DNA of 64,000 nucleotides, taken from NCBI GenBank assembly GCA_021397845.1, contig CM038052.1, forward strand, positions 41,276,449 to 41,340,448, read 5' to 3'. The notes beneath the pieces are model-generated. The model was given only the letters and a program-made list of their open reading frames with translations. It did not search any database and had not been told where the DNA came from. Both the position numbers and the translations under genes were made by a program. The DNA is from Areca catechu. Its lineage: Eukaryota; Streptophyta; Magnoliopsida; Arecales; Arecaceae. Positions within the stretch are counted from its first letter, which is position 1, and each line of letters opens with the position of its first letter. Shown here in pieces: positions 1 through 10,922 of this stretch.

Positions 1-1332
1 CCTGAGCAACTTCCAGTAATTTATTTTGCCCTAGAGAGTACCCCAATCAGCCTAGGGGCCTCCTATTGCGGGCCTCCGGTTAGGTCCAACCATTAACATG
101 ATAAATCCAATACTTCCAACCAACAAATGACCAAGCCCAACTATGGCCGGCTCACCTAATCACTGTCAAGAAGGTTGCACTGAACCATCATCTATGAGAG
201 AGCAATTCCAGAAACCGGATGCACACCCGTTCTATGGAACTACTGATGAACACCAAGTTAAAGGACACATTACTAACTCACTTAATGGGAGGCTAAGACA
301 CCATCAACTCTTTGACTTAGTTTTTTTCAGGACCTAATAATTTTAGAGGATTTTAGGTTATGACAGATGAATAGATAAGAACATGGATCATCCTCCCACT
401 GAACAAATTAGTTTTCAGGAGGGTTGAACCAATTCAATAATTGATCCGTGGGCACCTACCGATCAGTCAGACTGATCAACCTGGGTGACATGGGTTAACT
501 CGAGTCAATGAGCTTTTCTAATCAGTCCTGGTCGACTCGACTGGCTAGGTAGGTGAGATCATGGGTGAGTATCCCCCATTAACCGTCTTTCCTATACACC
601 AACCAAGTTGGCCAGGAAAGAGGTAGCTTCATACAACCATGATCACAATGCCAAACCTACCTTGACACCAATTGGTTTACCAAACTCGATCAGACTAGCC
701 TAAAAACTCGGGCTTCCACGGAGCCACTAATTAGATCCATTTAGATGAATGGATTAACCCATCTAACTATTAGATAGTTCTAAAAGAAGGACCTTAATCA
801 ACTTTTGATTAGTCTTCTTATTATCTAGTTCAACTAAACATATGTCTAACCCAAAACATGGACCCAATTAGACAGCTAACCCAATTAATCCAATTGGCTT
901 ATTTAAATGACATTAGGTTTCATAAACCCTAAGATAACTTGTCATTTAATTTAATCATACAAATCAAAATAGTTTGAATATAAGCCAATATTTTAATTAA
1001 AATAATTTTAATTAAAACATGTTAAACTCTTTTTACATCAAAAATCATGCATCATATCTAGTCATATTCCTTTATAAATATTACATGCCAAAAATGTATC
1101 TGAATTAAAACAATTTTTAATTCCTTGGATTTCCTTAAAGGATCATTCTGAAGAGGCCAACACAGATGAACCGCATCGTGCCAAAGACACACGGCCATGG
1201 TGAAGGTCTCAACTAGGTTCCTAAAAGTACTTCCTAATCATATCTTATGATTAAGATACAGATACATATCAAAATATTAAACAGTTTAATCTACTATACG
1301 TGCAATCAAGATATGTTACACTTGAACCTGGT
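1..1332 (-). mobile_element. Interior of Angela-like copia element H1, non-coding part
   Basis: This stretch lies downstream of the primer binding site at 1333-1344 when read on the minus strand, so it is the start of the internal region of H1, which runs out of the window. No frame longer than about 65 codons is open and I see no gag motif. It is AT-rich and could be a long leader, a non-autonomous (LARD-like) interior, or unrelated DNA after a truncation. Confidence 0.45.
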
Positions 1333-1344
1333 GCTTTGATACCA
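1333..1344 (-). other. Primer binding site of H1
   Basis: Read on the minus strand, TGGTATCAAAGC begins two bases after the LTR end. It matches the plant initiator-Met tRNA type site TGGTATCAGAGC with one change. It fixes the element orientation as minus and the right-hand LTR as the 5' LTR. Confidence 0.7.
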
Positions 1345-1345
1345 C

Positions 1346-3582
1346 TGAAAGTAAACACGGGGTTGCAGGTGCCTACACTAAGCATGCAACAGCATAGGGA
1401 GCAGGTATGTATTTTAAAATAATTTTAAAATAACAGCGGAAATAACCTACTCCTTACAAGATCTAATATATTCAAGATGCATGTACAGGCAAAACAAGGT
1501 ATGAAACAGGCATGTAATATTTATAAACAATTTTATAAAACTAGATCTAGGCATGCATGAAAAATAAAAATATAAATTTTACCTTATTCTTGCTTGGAAT
1601 AAAATAGGGATAACTCTGGAATAGCTAGAATATCTAGAATAAACTTATTCCAGTCTTCTTCTTCCAGCAACCTTTTGAAACATTGTTTCTTTCTCTTTTC
1701 AACAGCAACAAAACTTTGGTCTCTTCTCCTTCACCAACAGCAAGGAAAAGGCTAGATGGAATTCGCTTCAAGGGAGAGCTACCGGATTATTCATCCAATG
1801 ATGTTGAGGTCTCTTTGTCTACAGAAATTCAGAACAGGAAAACCTGCAACCATAAAACTGAGCAAAGAAAACAGCAGCTTCGGAGGTAGAATCAGCCCCC
1901 AGGTGCTCAAGCGAACACCCTCTAGAGGGGGGACACACCTGGGGCTCCTCAGATCTGGCTTCTGGCGTGATGCTAGTCACCGGGAACCTCTTGAAACGGT
2001 GGGAGGAAGGAAGTAGAAATAGAACACTGTGTTTCAGAAATTGTTTTCTCCAAAATAATTTTTTTTTTTCATTGATTGAGTACAAACAACAGGGAATCAA
2101 TGCAGTCTTTCTCTCCCAATCTCTCAAACAAACAGCATGCCCAAAATCTCGATGGAAAGAATGGTAGGAGCTCTCAAAGGGAAGAAGACCATTTCAGATT
2201 TTTCATCGCCTAGAATTTATAACCATCATGAAGAAGTAAAACCAGTGCAATGGGAGAAGAGAAGACTTGCTGGGAAAATGAGAGGGCAGTAGGTATCAAG
2301 ATGAATCAAATTCGTCATCAACACAGCAACTAAGAGCAATTAAACATTGGTTTAATTCAGCCAAAATGAGGTGAAATGGGAGAGGAAGAGACATCTTGAA
2401 TACCCTGTTCGCCCAAGCCTTAATCAGCGTGTTGATGGTTTAAACCCGGTTCATAACTGGTTCAAAAATCCCAAACCGGTTCTAAACCGATTCATAATTC
2501 AATTAGATCAAAATCCAATTGATAAAAGGCTTGGTCAAGTCCCGGTCACCCAGAAACAATTTTTGGTGGACCCGAACAAATTTTAATCGACCCAAAACCG
2601 AGTCAATCCAAAGAGTGCTCAATCAAACCGTTACCGAAATGATTTTCCATCATAAATCGGTACCTGGATCAGGGAGAGATCCTCTATGGCGTGTGACCTC
2701 ATAGATTCGAACCTAGGCGATAGCACTGGAACAATTCCAGTACCAGCACAAGATACCATCTAGCAATGGGTCCCGATGTCCGGATAGGTCGAAGATGCGA
2801 GAGCAATCAATAGAACCTCTAGCATATGGTTACTGTATAATTCATCCCTTTGACCTCCAATGCTCAGGATGACCTAGGGTTATATTGCCAACCTTAGCTG
2901 AGTCAATCCACAACATGTCTCAACCTTGCAAGTCCAGTGACTCCTCACTAGGACTACCCCAGCCAAGGATTTGCTAAATTGAAACACTGTGAGACATTCA
3001 ATCCAAACTACTTGGACAAGTCAATTCCATCTTGGTCCACCACTGCTCCATAAGTACTTGCCTGTATCTAGAAACCTTCTGTCACCGGATTAGAAATCCG
3101 GGTAGTCCGGCACCAAAGCACAGGGAGTTGCTTGCAAGCTACCATGATGACCTCAGGTCGGAGGGACACATATACCCATATCCAATCATGAGTATCCCTT
3201 TGGCAGAAAGGGGCTACACAGAGTCACGTTCAATGAGATATCATATATCCCACTTGTAGATCACATCAATGTCACCACACTCCTTTGGTCAAGAGGACAG
3301 CCAAACGATGTGAACCATAACAACCTACACTTGATACATTGCCATCCAGTACAATGTATCCTTTGGTTGTGAACCTGGTTTAAGGATCACTCGATATATC
3401 CTCTCTATATTGAAGTCAAAGTAGTCTTAAGGACTTCATCACATGAAAAAGAGTTCATTACAGGGAAATGTAAGAATGTGATGAGCTACCAAAATAATAT
3501 TTATTAATTCATATAAAGAGTACAATACTCAGTTCAATCGCCTACAACCTAGGTGATTGACTTTGGGACATAATTCCCAACA
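1346..3582 (-). repeat. 5' LTR of Angela/BARE-like copia element H1
   Basis: On the minus strand the 2237-bp segment begins TGTTGGGAATTATGTCCC and ends CA directly before the primer binding site. The start resembles the TGTTGGAATTATGCCC start of Angela/BARE LTRs, and the length of about 2 kb also fits that lineage. The 5 bases outside the start, GGTTG at 3583-3587, would be the target duplication, but the other end is outside the window. The lineage is inferred from the terminus and length only. Confidence 0.65.
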
Positions 3583-3924
3583 GGTTGATGTGCCCGATGC
3601 CGATCGTATGTGAAGGGGTCACTCTCACTCCCGGATGTGGTCTGAAAAATCAAGCCAAAGACCCGCGGATTGCTGGATTTCTGCTCGGTGATCCAATTGC
3701 GGCCCGGCTGGAGTCGTTGGATTCGTCGAAGTCGAGGGACCTGCAAACAACCTTTTAGGGGTGAGAAAGCAAAGAAAGGAAGAAATAGAAGAGGGAAAAC
3801 AGCAAGGGGAAGATGAAATATGGAGTTGGCAGCCAGGGTTTGGAGAGTTGGATGGTGGCTGGAGGCTGGGCGCAAAACACCGGGAAGAAGAAGGGCTCAT
3901 ATAGAATCCTTTTTAGCACATAGC
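3583..3924 (-). repeat. Probable gypsy LTR fragment between H1 and G
   Basis: A GC-rich segment containing GGGACCTGCAAAC at about 3738, followed by a purine-rich stretch, resembles the U5 end of the Tat-type LTRs further right (GGACCTGCAAAACAGAGTC at about 33910). Minus-strand open frames of up to 108 codons cross it in two registers, with no recognised domain. I read it as an LTR remnant, not a gene. Confidence 0.35.
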
Positions 3925-4601
3925 TGGTAGCACACAACAATTGGAGGAATTCAATATTATTTCATGATAAAAAGTTTCTTGATACAAGAGATTAGAGTCT
4001 CTTAAATAGACTATTAGACTTGGCCCCCAAGTAAGGTTAAAAGAGACTTTACATAGGACTTTTAATCCAAACCAAACTCTAGCTAGAAAACTTGGTAGGT
4101 TAGGTAGAAAAATCCCTAAATTGCCTCCCTCTCTCACTTGCCTTGGTCAGCCAAGAGGGGTGACTCTAAGTGGCCGACCAAGGGGGAGGTGACCTTAAGC
4201 TTGGCGCCCCTTGGTTCTCCTCGTGGGCCCTGATTGGCCCAATCTGCTTCAAGCTGTAGTCCAGGGCTTTAGGGCTTCGAATTTGTCTTCCAAGCTTCTA
4301 ATTTTTTTCTCCTAGGCCTTCCATGGTCTTCAAAGCTTCTAGTTGGGTTGGACTTCACTTAGACTGGTTGGTCTTCACTTGTGCTTGGGCTGGCATGTCT
4401 TCACTTGTACTGGGACTGACATGTCCTGAACTCTGAAAGATGACTAGCTCAACATGAGCTGACTAGTACAGGACTCAAGTAATAAAAAAAACAACTCAGA
4501 TGGACTAAACCTTTATTACAAATGGACTCAGATGCTACTAATTAATCCACAGATGGTTGAGAAGCCTCTGTCTTATTCTGGTGCCTTTGGTGTTTGCACC
4601 A
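3925..4601 (-). repeat. 3' LTR of chromovirus G
   Basis: On the minus strand the 677-bp segment starts TGGTGCAAACACC directly after a polypurine stretch and ends GTGTGCTACCA, giving short inverted TGGT/ACCA ends. A TATTTAAG box lies at about 4002-4009 on the minus strand. No matching 5' LTR is visible at the other end of G, so the pair is incomplete. Confidence 0.6.
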
Positions 4602-4616
4602 ATTCTCCCGAGATAG
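4602..4616 (-). other. Polypurine tract of G
   Basis: The minus strand reads CTCGGGAGAAT immediately before the LTR start TGGTGC. The second chromovirus F has the near-identical CCTGGGAGAAT before its LTR, which supports both boundaries. Confidence 0.6.
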
Positions 4617-5101
4617 GAGAAACTCGACCCTGTCGAGTGAAGATCAGGCTGGCTCACATATCTCTCGAGGAGGTCTGGGCTAAGGCACTGCAAGTTCTCT
4701 CGAGAAATCCATGAATCGTCCGACTCTGGCTAGCCTTGCCATCGGACCAGGTAGCGTTGATAGCCGCGGCCCCGGATCGTTATGGCTTGATCGTCTAGGA
4801 TACGCTCGATCCGTTCTCCTCTCTCAAGTCAATTTATTGGTGGACACTCTGGGCTATGGTCACTCTCAATAAAAGGAATAGGTCCAAACGCCTCACTAGG
4901 AATCACTACCGGTTCTCTGTACTCAACCAGGTCTGCGATATTGAAGGTAGAACTGCTGCCCAAACCTGAAGGCAAATCTAACATAGCCATTTGGTCCAAC
5001 CCTCTCTATCACTTTAAAAGGTCAGGCTCCATGAGCATGAAGCTTCTTAACAGTCCCGGATGGTAACTGCTCAGGCCTAAGCCTAATCATGACAGAATCT
5101 C
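4617..5101 (-). pseudogene. Integrase C-terminus and chromodomain-like tail of G
   Basis: In shifting minus-strand frames the segment reads as an integrase C-terminal region (for example MIRLRPEQLPSGTVKKLH, then FNIADLVEYREP), followed at about 4840-4690 by a chromodomain-like block containing IERILDDQ, YQRYLVRWQG and ESDDSWISRENL. Chromodomains of chromoviral integrases bind marked histone tails and direct insertion to heterochromatin; here that is inferred from family knowledge. Stops fall inside the block (after RWQG and before LERGERIER), so it is broken. Segment 33190-33820 (element F) is a second, diverged copy of the same region. Confidence 0.6.
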
Positions 5102-6010
5102 CTACATCAATTCCTTGGCCCTTCTATGAAAATTAGCCAGTTTCTTATATGTTTTGTTGTTTAGATTTATTTTTTGGCTAATGTGCTTATGCAAGTCTCT
5201 AATATGCTGTGTGAATGATTCTGCAGACTCTGAGACTCGTGCATGAACAGATAAAGGAATCAGATCAATGGGGCGATTAGGCTTGTACCCATGGACTATC
5301 TCAAAAGGACTCTTGCTCGTTGTCCTATTCACTAAGCTATTGTAGGCGAACTCTGCTCTAGGCAACAATAGATCCCGAGTTCCAATGTGTTCACCTACCA
5401 GGCATCTAAGGAGGTTTCCTAAACTACAGTTCACCACTTCGGTTTGGCCATCTATTTGGGGGTGGTAGGCTGTAGAAAACTTAAGCTTGGTCCCTCACAG
5501 GTGCCACAGGGTTTTCCAAAAATAACTGGTGAACCTAACATCCCTATCAGATATGATGGTCTTGGGTAGGCCATGGAGTCTAACCACATTATCTAACAAA
5601 AGCTTGGCTACTCTAGACGCATTAAAGGTTTGGGAACATGGGATAAAGTGAGCCATCTTAGAGAACCTATCGACCACTACAAAGATAAAATCATATCTCT
5701 TCTAGGTCATAGGTAATCCTAACACGAAGTCCATACTTAGGTCTTGCCAAGGGCGATTAGACATTGGTAAAGGTGTGTAGAGACCAGTTTTTGCTTCTGC
5801 TATTTTGCAACAGCACAAGTTCTATACCTGGGTACAATCTGAGCAACATGCCTTTTCAAACCTGGCCAAAAGAATTGGTCTTCTATCGCTAAGATGGTCT
5901 TATTCCTACCAAAGTGACCAGCTAAACTTCCAGCATGGGTCTTCCAAATCAGGAATTCTTTAAGGAAAGTTCTAGGTATACAGAGTCGATTATTTTGGAA
6001 AAGGTAGCCA
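5102..6010 (-). pseudogene. Integrase core of chromovirus G
   Basis: Minus-strand frames give the zinc-binding part (HAGSLAGHFGRNKT, then FFWPGLKRHV, at about 5960-5830), the first catalytic Asp in SMDFVLGLP, the second in IISDRDVRFTSYFWKTLW (5495-5677), and the downstream part containing EFAYNSLVNRTTSKSPFE and VHGYKPNRPIDL (5102-5437). Integrase inserts the cDNA copy into the host genome. The frames are split by a stop near 5700 and another between 5437 and 5495. Spacing matches an uninterrupted gypsy integrase, so the damage is point mutation and small indels. Confidence 0.75.
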
Positions 6011-6321
6011 TCCTGAATGGTATACTCACTATAGGTACTGGATGGTCCTAGCCTGAGGGTCTGGTAAATGTCTCCAAAGTCTAGGCAGGTTTCATATTCA
6101 TCCTTTAACCTATCAAACCCTATGACTTAGGTGCTAACTGATCCTAACAGCAAAGACCTATGGCTAAGGGCGTCTGCTACCTTATTGTCTATTCCGGCAC
6201 GGTGTTTCAGGACAAAGGTGTAGGCCTGAATATACTTGATCCATTTACCGTGCCATGGGTTAAGTTTCTTGTAGGAGTTTAGGAACCGGAGTGCCTTATG
6301 GTCAGAAAATAAGACAAACTC

Positions 6322-7360
6322 CTACGGTAGTAAGTAATGCCTCCAATATCTAAGGGCCTGGATTACCGCATAAAACTCCTTGTCATAGGTAGAGTACTTA
6401 AGTTTAGCCTCCTTCAGCTTTTCACTAAAAAAGGCTACAGGATGATTTTCTTGACTCAATACCCCACCTATTCCTACTCCCGAGGCATCGCAAGCTACCT
6501 TAAACACCTTAGTAAAATCAGATAATCTAAGGATGGGTGCATGGGTCATCTTATCCTTAAGTTCTAGGAAGGCCTTATCAGCTGCTTTGGTCCACTCAAA
6601 TATACCCTTCCTAATGCAATCGGTTATAGATGCGATGACTGTGCTAAACCCCTAATAAATCTCCTATAAAAGGTTGCTAGGCCATGGAAACTATGTACAT
6701 CATGGACACTAGTGGGTATAGGCCACTCTATAATTGCCCTAACCTTTTCCGGATATGTAGAAACTCCTTCAGGGGTGACAACAAAATCTAGGAAGATAAC
6801 CCTATATGTCATGAACTCACATTTCTTAATATTGGCATAGAGGCTATTCTCCCTAAGGGTCTGGCAAACTAGTCTAAGGTGACTAAGGTGGTCCTTTTTT
6901 GTCCTGCTATAAATCAAGATGTCATCAAAATAAACCACAACAAATTTTCCAGTATATTCCTTCAGGACTTGGGTCATAATCTTCATAAATATACTTGGTG
7001 CATTTGAAAGGCCAAAAGGCATTACAACCCACTCAAACAAGCCATCCTTAGTCTTGAAAGCGGTCTTCCACTCATCCCTAGGCTAATCCTAACCTGATGA
7101 TAGCCGCTCTTAAGGTCTATCTTTAAGAAAATTTTAGCACTGGCCATCATGTCTAACATGTCGTCCAATTGGGAAATGGAAAACCTCTACTTCATAGTTT
7201 TTTTGTTGATGGCTCTATTGTATACACACATCCTCCAGGTATCATCTTTCTTAGGGGTCAGTAGAGCAGAAACTGTACATGGACTCAAGCTCTCCCTAAT
7301 GAAACCTTTCCTAAGCAACTATCCCACTTGTTTCTGTAATTCTTGATGCTCATTGGGGTT
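6322..7360 (-). pseudogene. Reverse transcriptase and RNase H of chromovirus G
   Basis: The minus-strand frame 7040-6624 contains MPFGLSNAPSIFM, the catalytic VVYFDDILIYS and the thumb-side HLRLVCQTLRENSLYAN, typical of Ty3/gypsy RT. Frame 6549-6322 contains VACDASGVGIGGVLSQ, FFSEKL and YSTYDKEFYAVIQALRYWRHYL, the start of the RNase H domain. RT copies the RNA into DNA and RNase H removes the template. The N-terminal part (7041-7360) is readable only with frameshifts and stops. The FDD active site itself is intact. Confidence 0.8.
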
Positions 7361-7417
7361 CATTCTATAGTGAGGAAGGTTTGGTAAAGTGGCTCCTAGG
7401 ACTAGGTCTATGGCATG

Positions 7418-8146
7418 TTAGATGTCTCTAAGGGATGGTAATTGATTAGGTAAACCATCAGGGAAGACATTCTCAAATTCTTTAAGAGCCTCAACAATCT
7501 CTGGAGGGTGTTCCTTTTGGGTTGGCTCATGGATTTCTTTGGTGGTCAACATCCAAACAGGGCTACCCTCAGCAATCTCTTTCTCTAACTCCTTAGCCTT
7601 AATTAGATTAACTCCTGGTTTCTTGTCCTTAAGGCTACTAGAACCTCTCTTGTTTGGGTCTCTAAGAGGAGTTGGATGGATAACAAACTTATTCCCATGG
7701 TGGCTAAAAGCACAAACATTGGTTCGACCATACATGGTTGCATCATGATCAAAAAGCCAAGGTCGACCTAAAATGATACTACTTACTTCCATGGGGATGA
7801 CATCACACCAAATATTTTTCTCATAGGTTTGCAGTCTAACTAAGATTTGGCACCTAGACTTGATCTGGATGGAGGTGGAATCTATCCAAGAAACTTTGTA
7901 AGGGTTTGGATGGGGAACTGTGGTCAATCCTAAAGATTTGACTGTACTGGCAGAGATGGCATTGACACAACTTCCACTGTCTATGATGATCTTAAGTACC
8001 TTACCCCCTACCTTAATAAAGGTCTGTAGGATATTAGTCCTATGCCAATCTTCCTTAACTGGGGTCTGGATTAAGATGCACCTAACCACTCCTAATAGGT
8101 TCTTAGACTCAGGTTCCTCCTCCTTACCTTCATACCGGTCCAACAA
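7418..8146 (-). pseudogene. Aspartic protease region of chromovirus G
   Basis: A 242-codon open frame with a retropepsin-like domain: the active-site triad is in KIIIDSGSCVNAIS, about 60 residues in, and the flap and C-terminal part follow with SSIILGRPWLFDHDATMYG. The protease cuts the Gag-Pol polyprotein. The stretch after it is the spacer before RT and includes EIVEALKEFENVFPD. The domain is unbroken, although the frames on both sides are interrupted. The start given is simply the first ATG of the open frame; in a live element this would be read as part of one gag-pol frame. Confidence 0.75.
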
Positions 8147-8197
8147 CTGGTCATCAGCCTCATAGATTTCTCCCTCAGGTTCAGCTACGGGTTCAGG

Positions 8198-9391
8198 CTA
8201 CTCTTCCTCTAGCTCACCTAAGTGTAGAGCACTAACTAGGCACTGGCTAGCAAACTGGCATGGTTTTCGATATTTAAAACAGGTCTTCTGAGGATTGGGA
8301 CTCCTGTGGACCTCTATAGATTTACCTCTATTATCTCTACGGGTCAAAGGAGTACTTGGCTGGGGTCGACTCGGGTCAGGATGACTCAGATTGGTTCGAC
8401 TTGGATTAGGTGGGTTAGGGCTGGGTCGGCTCTGGTGGGACTGGCTAGCTCTTGGGTATTGACTAGGGTATCTAGTGGGCTCGGGTTTACGGTAGATGGG
8501 CCCTCTTTGGAAATGCTCATAATCCCTAGCAATCTGGTAGGCATGGTCCAGGTCCCTAACCTCTCTCATGTAAAGCTCCCTCTTAATATCATCTCTCAGG
8601 CCAGCCCTAAACCTAGATTGAACAACATCCTCAGACTCATTTAAGTCACATCGCATGGAATATTCATCAAATTTTGCGATGTACTCATCTACACTCCTGC
8701 TACCCTAATTCAATGGCTGCCTCTGATCCATTAAACAATGACGATATGAAGTAGGAATGTATTTCCCTCTAAGCTTACCCTTCATAGCCCTCCAGGTGAC
8801 TATGGGATCATGACCTCCTAGTCTAAGGGTTCTCTCAACACTAGCCCAATATAACCTGGCCTCACGGACCAACATAAGCTTGACAAATCTAAACTTACGC
8901 TACTCCGACATATCGTATCACTCAAAGTCTTGATCAACTTCTCCCTCCCAATCTATATAGACCTTAGGATCATGACAACCATCAAAAGTGGGGGCTTCTA
9001 ACCTTATGTTCTTGTAGGCTCTATCCTCCTGGCCTATGAAGTCCTGATTGGGTCTCCTTGGACGAACCTCTGGGACTGGGTCATGACGATGGGCTCTCCT
9101 AGGTTCAGCCTTAAAGTAAAGATCAGGGTTTGGGGTGCTCCTAGGTTCAGCCTCATAGTATGGGTCATGGTGAGGGGTTCTCCTAGGATGGGGAGGTGAC
9201 TCTGGATCTGGCTCACTATGAGGCCTACGTGCCTCCTCTAGGGTTCCAAGTCCGTTGTCCATATGTTCAAACCTATGGTTTATTTGGGCCATTTGATCTA
9301 CAAGGGCTTGAATTTGGGCTTCCAGCTTATCCATGGGTTCAGCCAAAGGTGGAGATGGTGGATGATATGATGCTCCTGTTCTAGTGCTCAT
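8198..9391 (-). pseudogene. gag of chromovirus G
   Basis: Two minus-strand frames, 9391-8918 and 8656-8198, give the N-terminal coiled-coil part (MDKLEAQIQALVDQMAQ), an acidic and proline-rich linker, LEAPTFDGCHDPKVYIDW at the start of the capsid-like domain, then VVQSRFRAGLRDDIKREL and a Pro/Ser/Arg-rich tail. The zinc knuckle reads CFKYRKPCQFASQC: the second Cys is Tyr and the His is Phe, so two of four zinc ligands are lost. About 260 bases between the frames carry stops. Gag forms the virus-like particle and packages the RNA. Confidence 0.7.
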
Positions 9392-10401
9392 GCAAGACTC
9401 AACACTAACTTGACTATAGCTACCTAGACCTAGAGCCTAATCAGAATGGGTTGACTCAACTTACACACAACTCAAATCCTAATCCTTCAATCTGGCCAGG
9501 TAAGAGGTGGGATGGTGGGAGGCCGCCCTGCTCTCGCAGAGACCCAATTAAAAAACCACCAATTCGCTTAGGTCATTTGACACTGTACCTCTTGCCTAGA
9601 TACCAGAATCCAGTAATAAGAGATGAATTATGTGCACTAGTCGTCCCACAATGACAGAACCCGACTGATGGGTGTTCCTAGCCCACTAGGGCAAATTAAG
9701 TCTAGTTAATTTTAGATTAGGCTTGGGACATAATGCAAGGGATGTAGTTTTGGGCTAAGGAGAGGTTATCAACTCCTCCCCTTATCTGACATATAGAAAG
9801 TGCCCTTAAAGTAATTTATGCAATGATGGCAGGCAGGTGAAGATGCAAATTAGGATTTAAGTATTTTGGTATTTTTTGAATATATGTAATTTTTTTTGTT
9901 TTGAGATTTTTCTTAAATAGAAAGATAATTGCAGATTATGATCTAATATCCAAGAAATATGCTAAAATTAAAGATATGCAAAGATTATACTAAAAAAAAC
10001 CCTGAACTTTTCAAAATCGGCTTTGCTGCCAAAATAGAACAGAACTGTTCTCAGGCAGTGTTTCAGCTAGGAGAAAATCCACAGACCAAAATAATTCCTA
10101 AAAAAGTTTTGGAAATTAATTTGGATTATGAGGAATCTATAAAAATAAATCTCAGAATTTTCTGAGTTCTATGCAGGTAGAAACAATTAAAATAACAGGA
10201 TATATACTGAAAGGCCAAAAATGAAAAAAATCTTAAAGGAACTTTTTGTGTTCTTCTTCAGGGGTCAATTCACAGCAGCACCCCTATCACCATAGGAGAT
10301 CCCATAGATTGGAAAGAGAGGGTCTTGTAGCCCTACTAGTCTCCTATGACTGGATGGCCATGGTGAAGCACCCGATCCAAATATCTAATGAGAACTGAGC
10401 C
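9392..10401 (-). other. Non-coding leader between primer binding site and gag of G
   Basis: About 1 kb with no convincing frame; the part from 9830 to 10250 is AT-rich. If the primer binding site at 10402-10417 belongs to G, this is its 5' leader. It may instead contain a junction with another element, because no LTR like that at 3925-4601 is found to its right. Confidence 0.4.
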
Positions 10402-10417
10402 TAAAACAGGCTCTGAT
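10402..10417 (-). other. Primer binding site beside the inverted-repeat element
   Basis: The minus strand reads TGGTATCAGAGCC just inside the end of the 153-bp sequence at 10423-10575. It is the usual plant initiator-Met tRNA type site. Confidence 0.6.
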
Positions 10418-10422
10418 ACCAA

Positions 10423-10575
10423 ATGATGCGGAACTATATATGCATGCTCTTAGTTTTTTAATTTCATATAGAACTCTTTACATTGTTCTTTGGTCTGATC
10501 TTTGGGATTAAAATATATAACTCAATATTTAAAAACATAAAAAAATAATTGCATGCATATATAGTTCCGCATCAA
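10423..10575 (-). repeat. 153-bp sequence with 24-bp terminal inverted repeats; possible short LTR
   Basis: The left end TGATGCGGAACTATATATGC is repeated as its exact reverse complement at the right end, and the symmetry extends to about 24 bp; the middle is AT-rich. It begins TG, ends CA, and is followed on the minus strand by a primer binding site, so it could be the LTR of a TRIM-like element. A foldback or MITE inserted at that point is the alternative; I see no clear target duplication (left flank CCAAA, right flank ACTGG). Confidence 0.55.
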
Positions 10576-10922
10576 CTGGACCCCCAGTTCGGTGACGGCA
10601 AAGCAGGGCACTCCTGAAGGCCCACACTCCGTCGGCCAGACTCAGAGCTAGTGAAAACAATTTTGAGACCCCTCCAGTCAATATCCCCAACTTGATGGTC
10701 TCCCAGGGCCACTCAGGCCCCCCTTCAAGCCATTCACTAGCTCTTGGCTCAACTGGAGAGTTTCCAAGATAAGCAGCTGCTAAAGAGGTTTCAAGTAACC
10801 ATAAAAACAAGAACTCAGTGAAACAAAAAGAACTTCATTGATATTGCATGAAAAAGATACATTATCAATGGACCCCCGATAGGCCAGGTAGTTCCAAATA
10901 GATTTCGAAAGGAAATCTGTAC
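10576..10922 (+). mobile_element. Left end of Tat remnant A1 with the 3' region of its antisense gene
   Basis: This segment lies downstream of the antisense stop codon. On the minus strand it holds GCAATATCAATGAAGTTC at about 10850-10830, an AATGAA-like plant polyadenylation signal found in a similar place in B (GCAATGAAGCC near 38935). Segment 14758-15060 looks like a diverged copy of 10576-10830. Pol and the 5' LTR of A1 are missing. Confidence 0.4.

Larger units (their letters stand above)
3925..10421 (-). mobile_element. Ty3/gypsy chromovirus G, decayed
   Basis: In minus-strand order the segment holds a leader, gag, aspartic protease, reverse transcriptase, RNase H, integrase, a chromodomain-like tail, a polypurine tract and a 3' LTR. 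This is the gypsy order, with integrase after RNase H. The chromodomain-like tail and the RT/integrase sequence point to a chromovirus; I cannot decide between the CRM, Galadriel and related clades by eye. Every domain carries stops or frameshifts. The primer binding site at 10402-10417 may belong to G, but the LTR next to it does not resemble the 3' LTR at 3925-4601, so the right end of G is uncertain. Confidence 0.75.

Noticed and set aside
1333..1344. tRNA gene near the TGGTATCA motifs
   Set aside because: The motifs here and at 10402, 49529, 54565 and 63606 are only 11-16 bases long and sit directly after LTR ends; they are primer binding sites.
3549..3900. 108- and 91-codon minus-strand frames as a host gene
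   Set aside because: Two registers are open over the same GC-rich LTR-like segment and one crosses the H1 LTR start.
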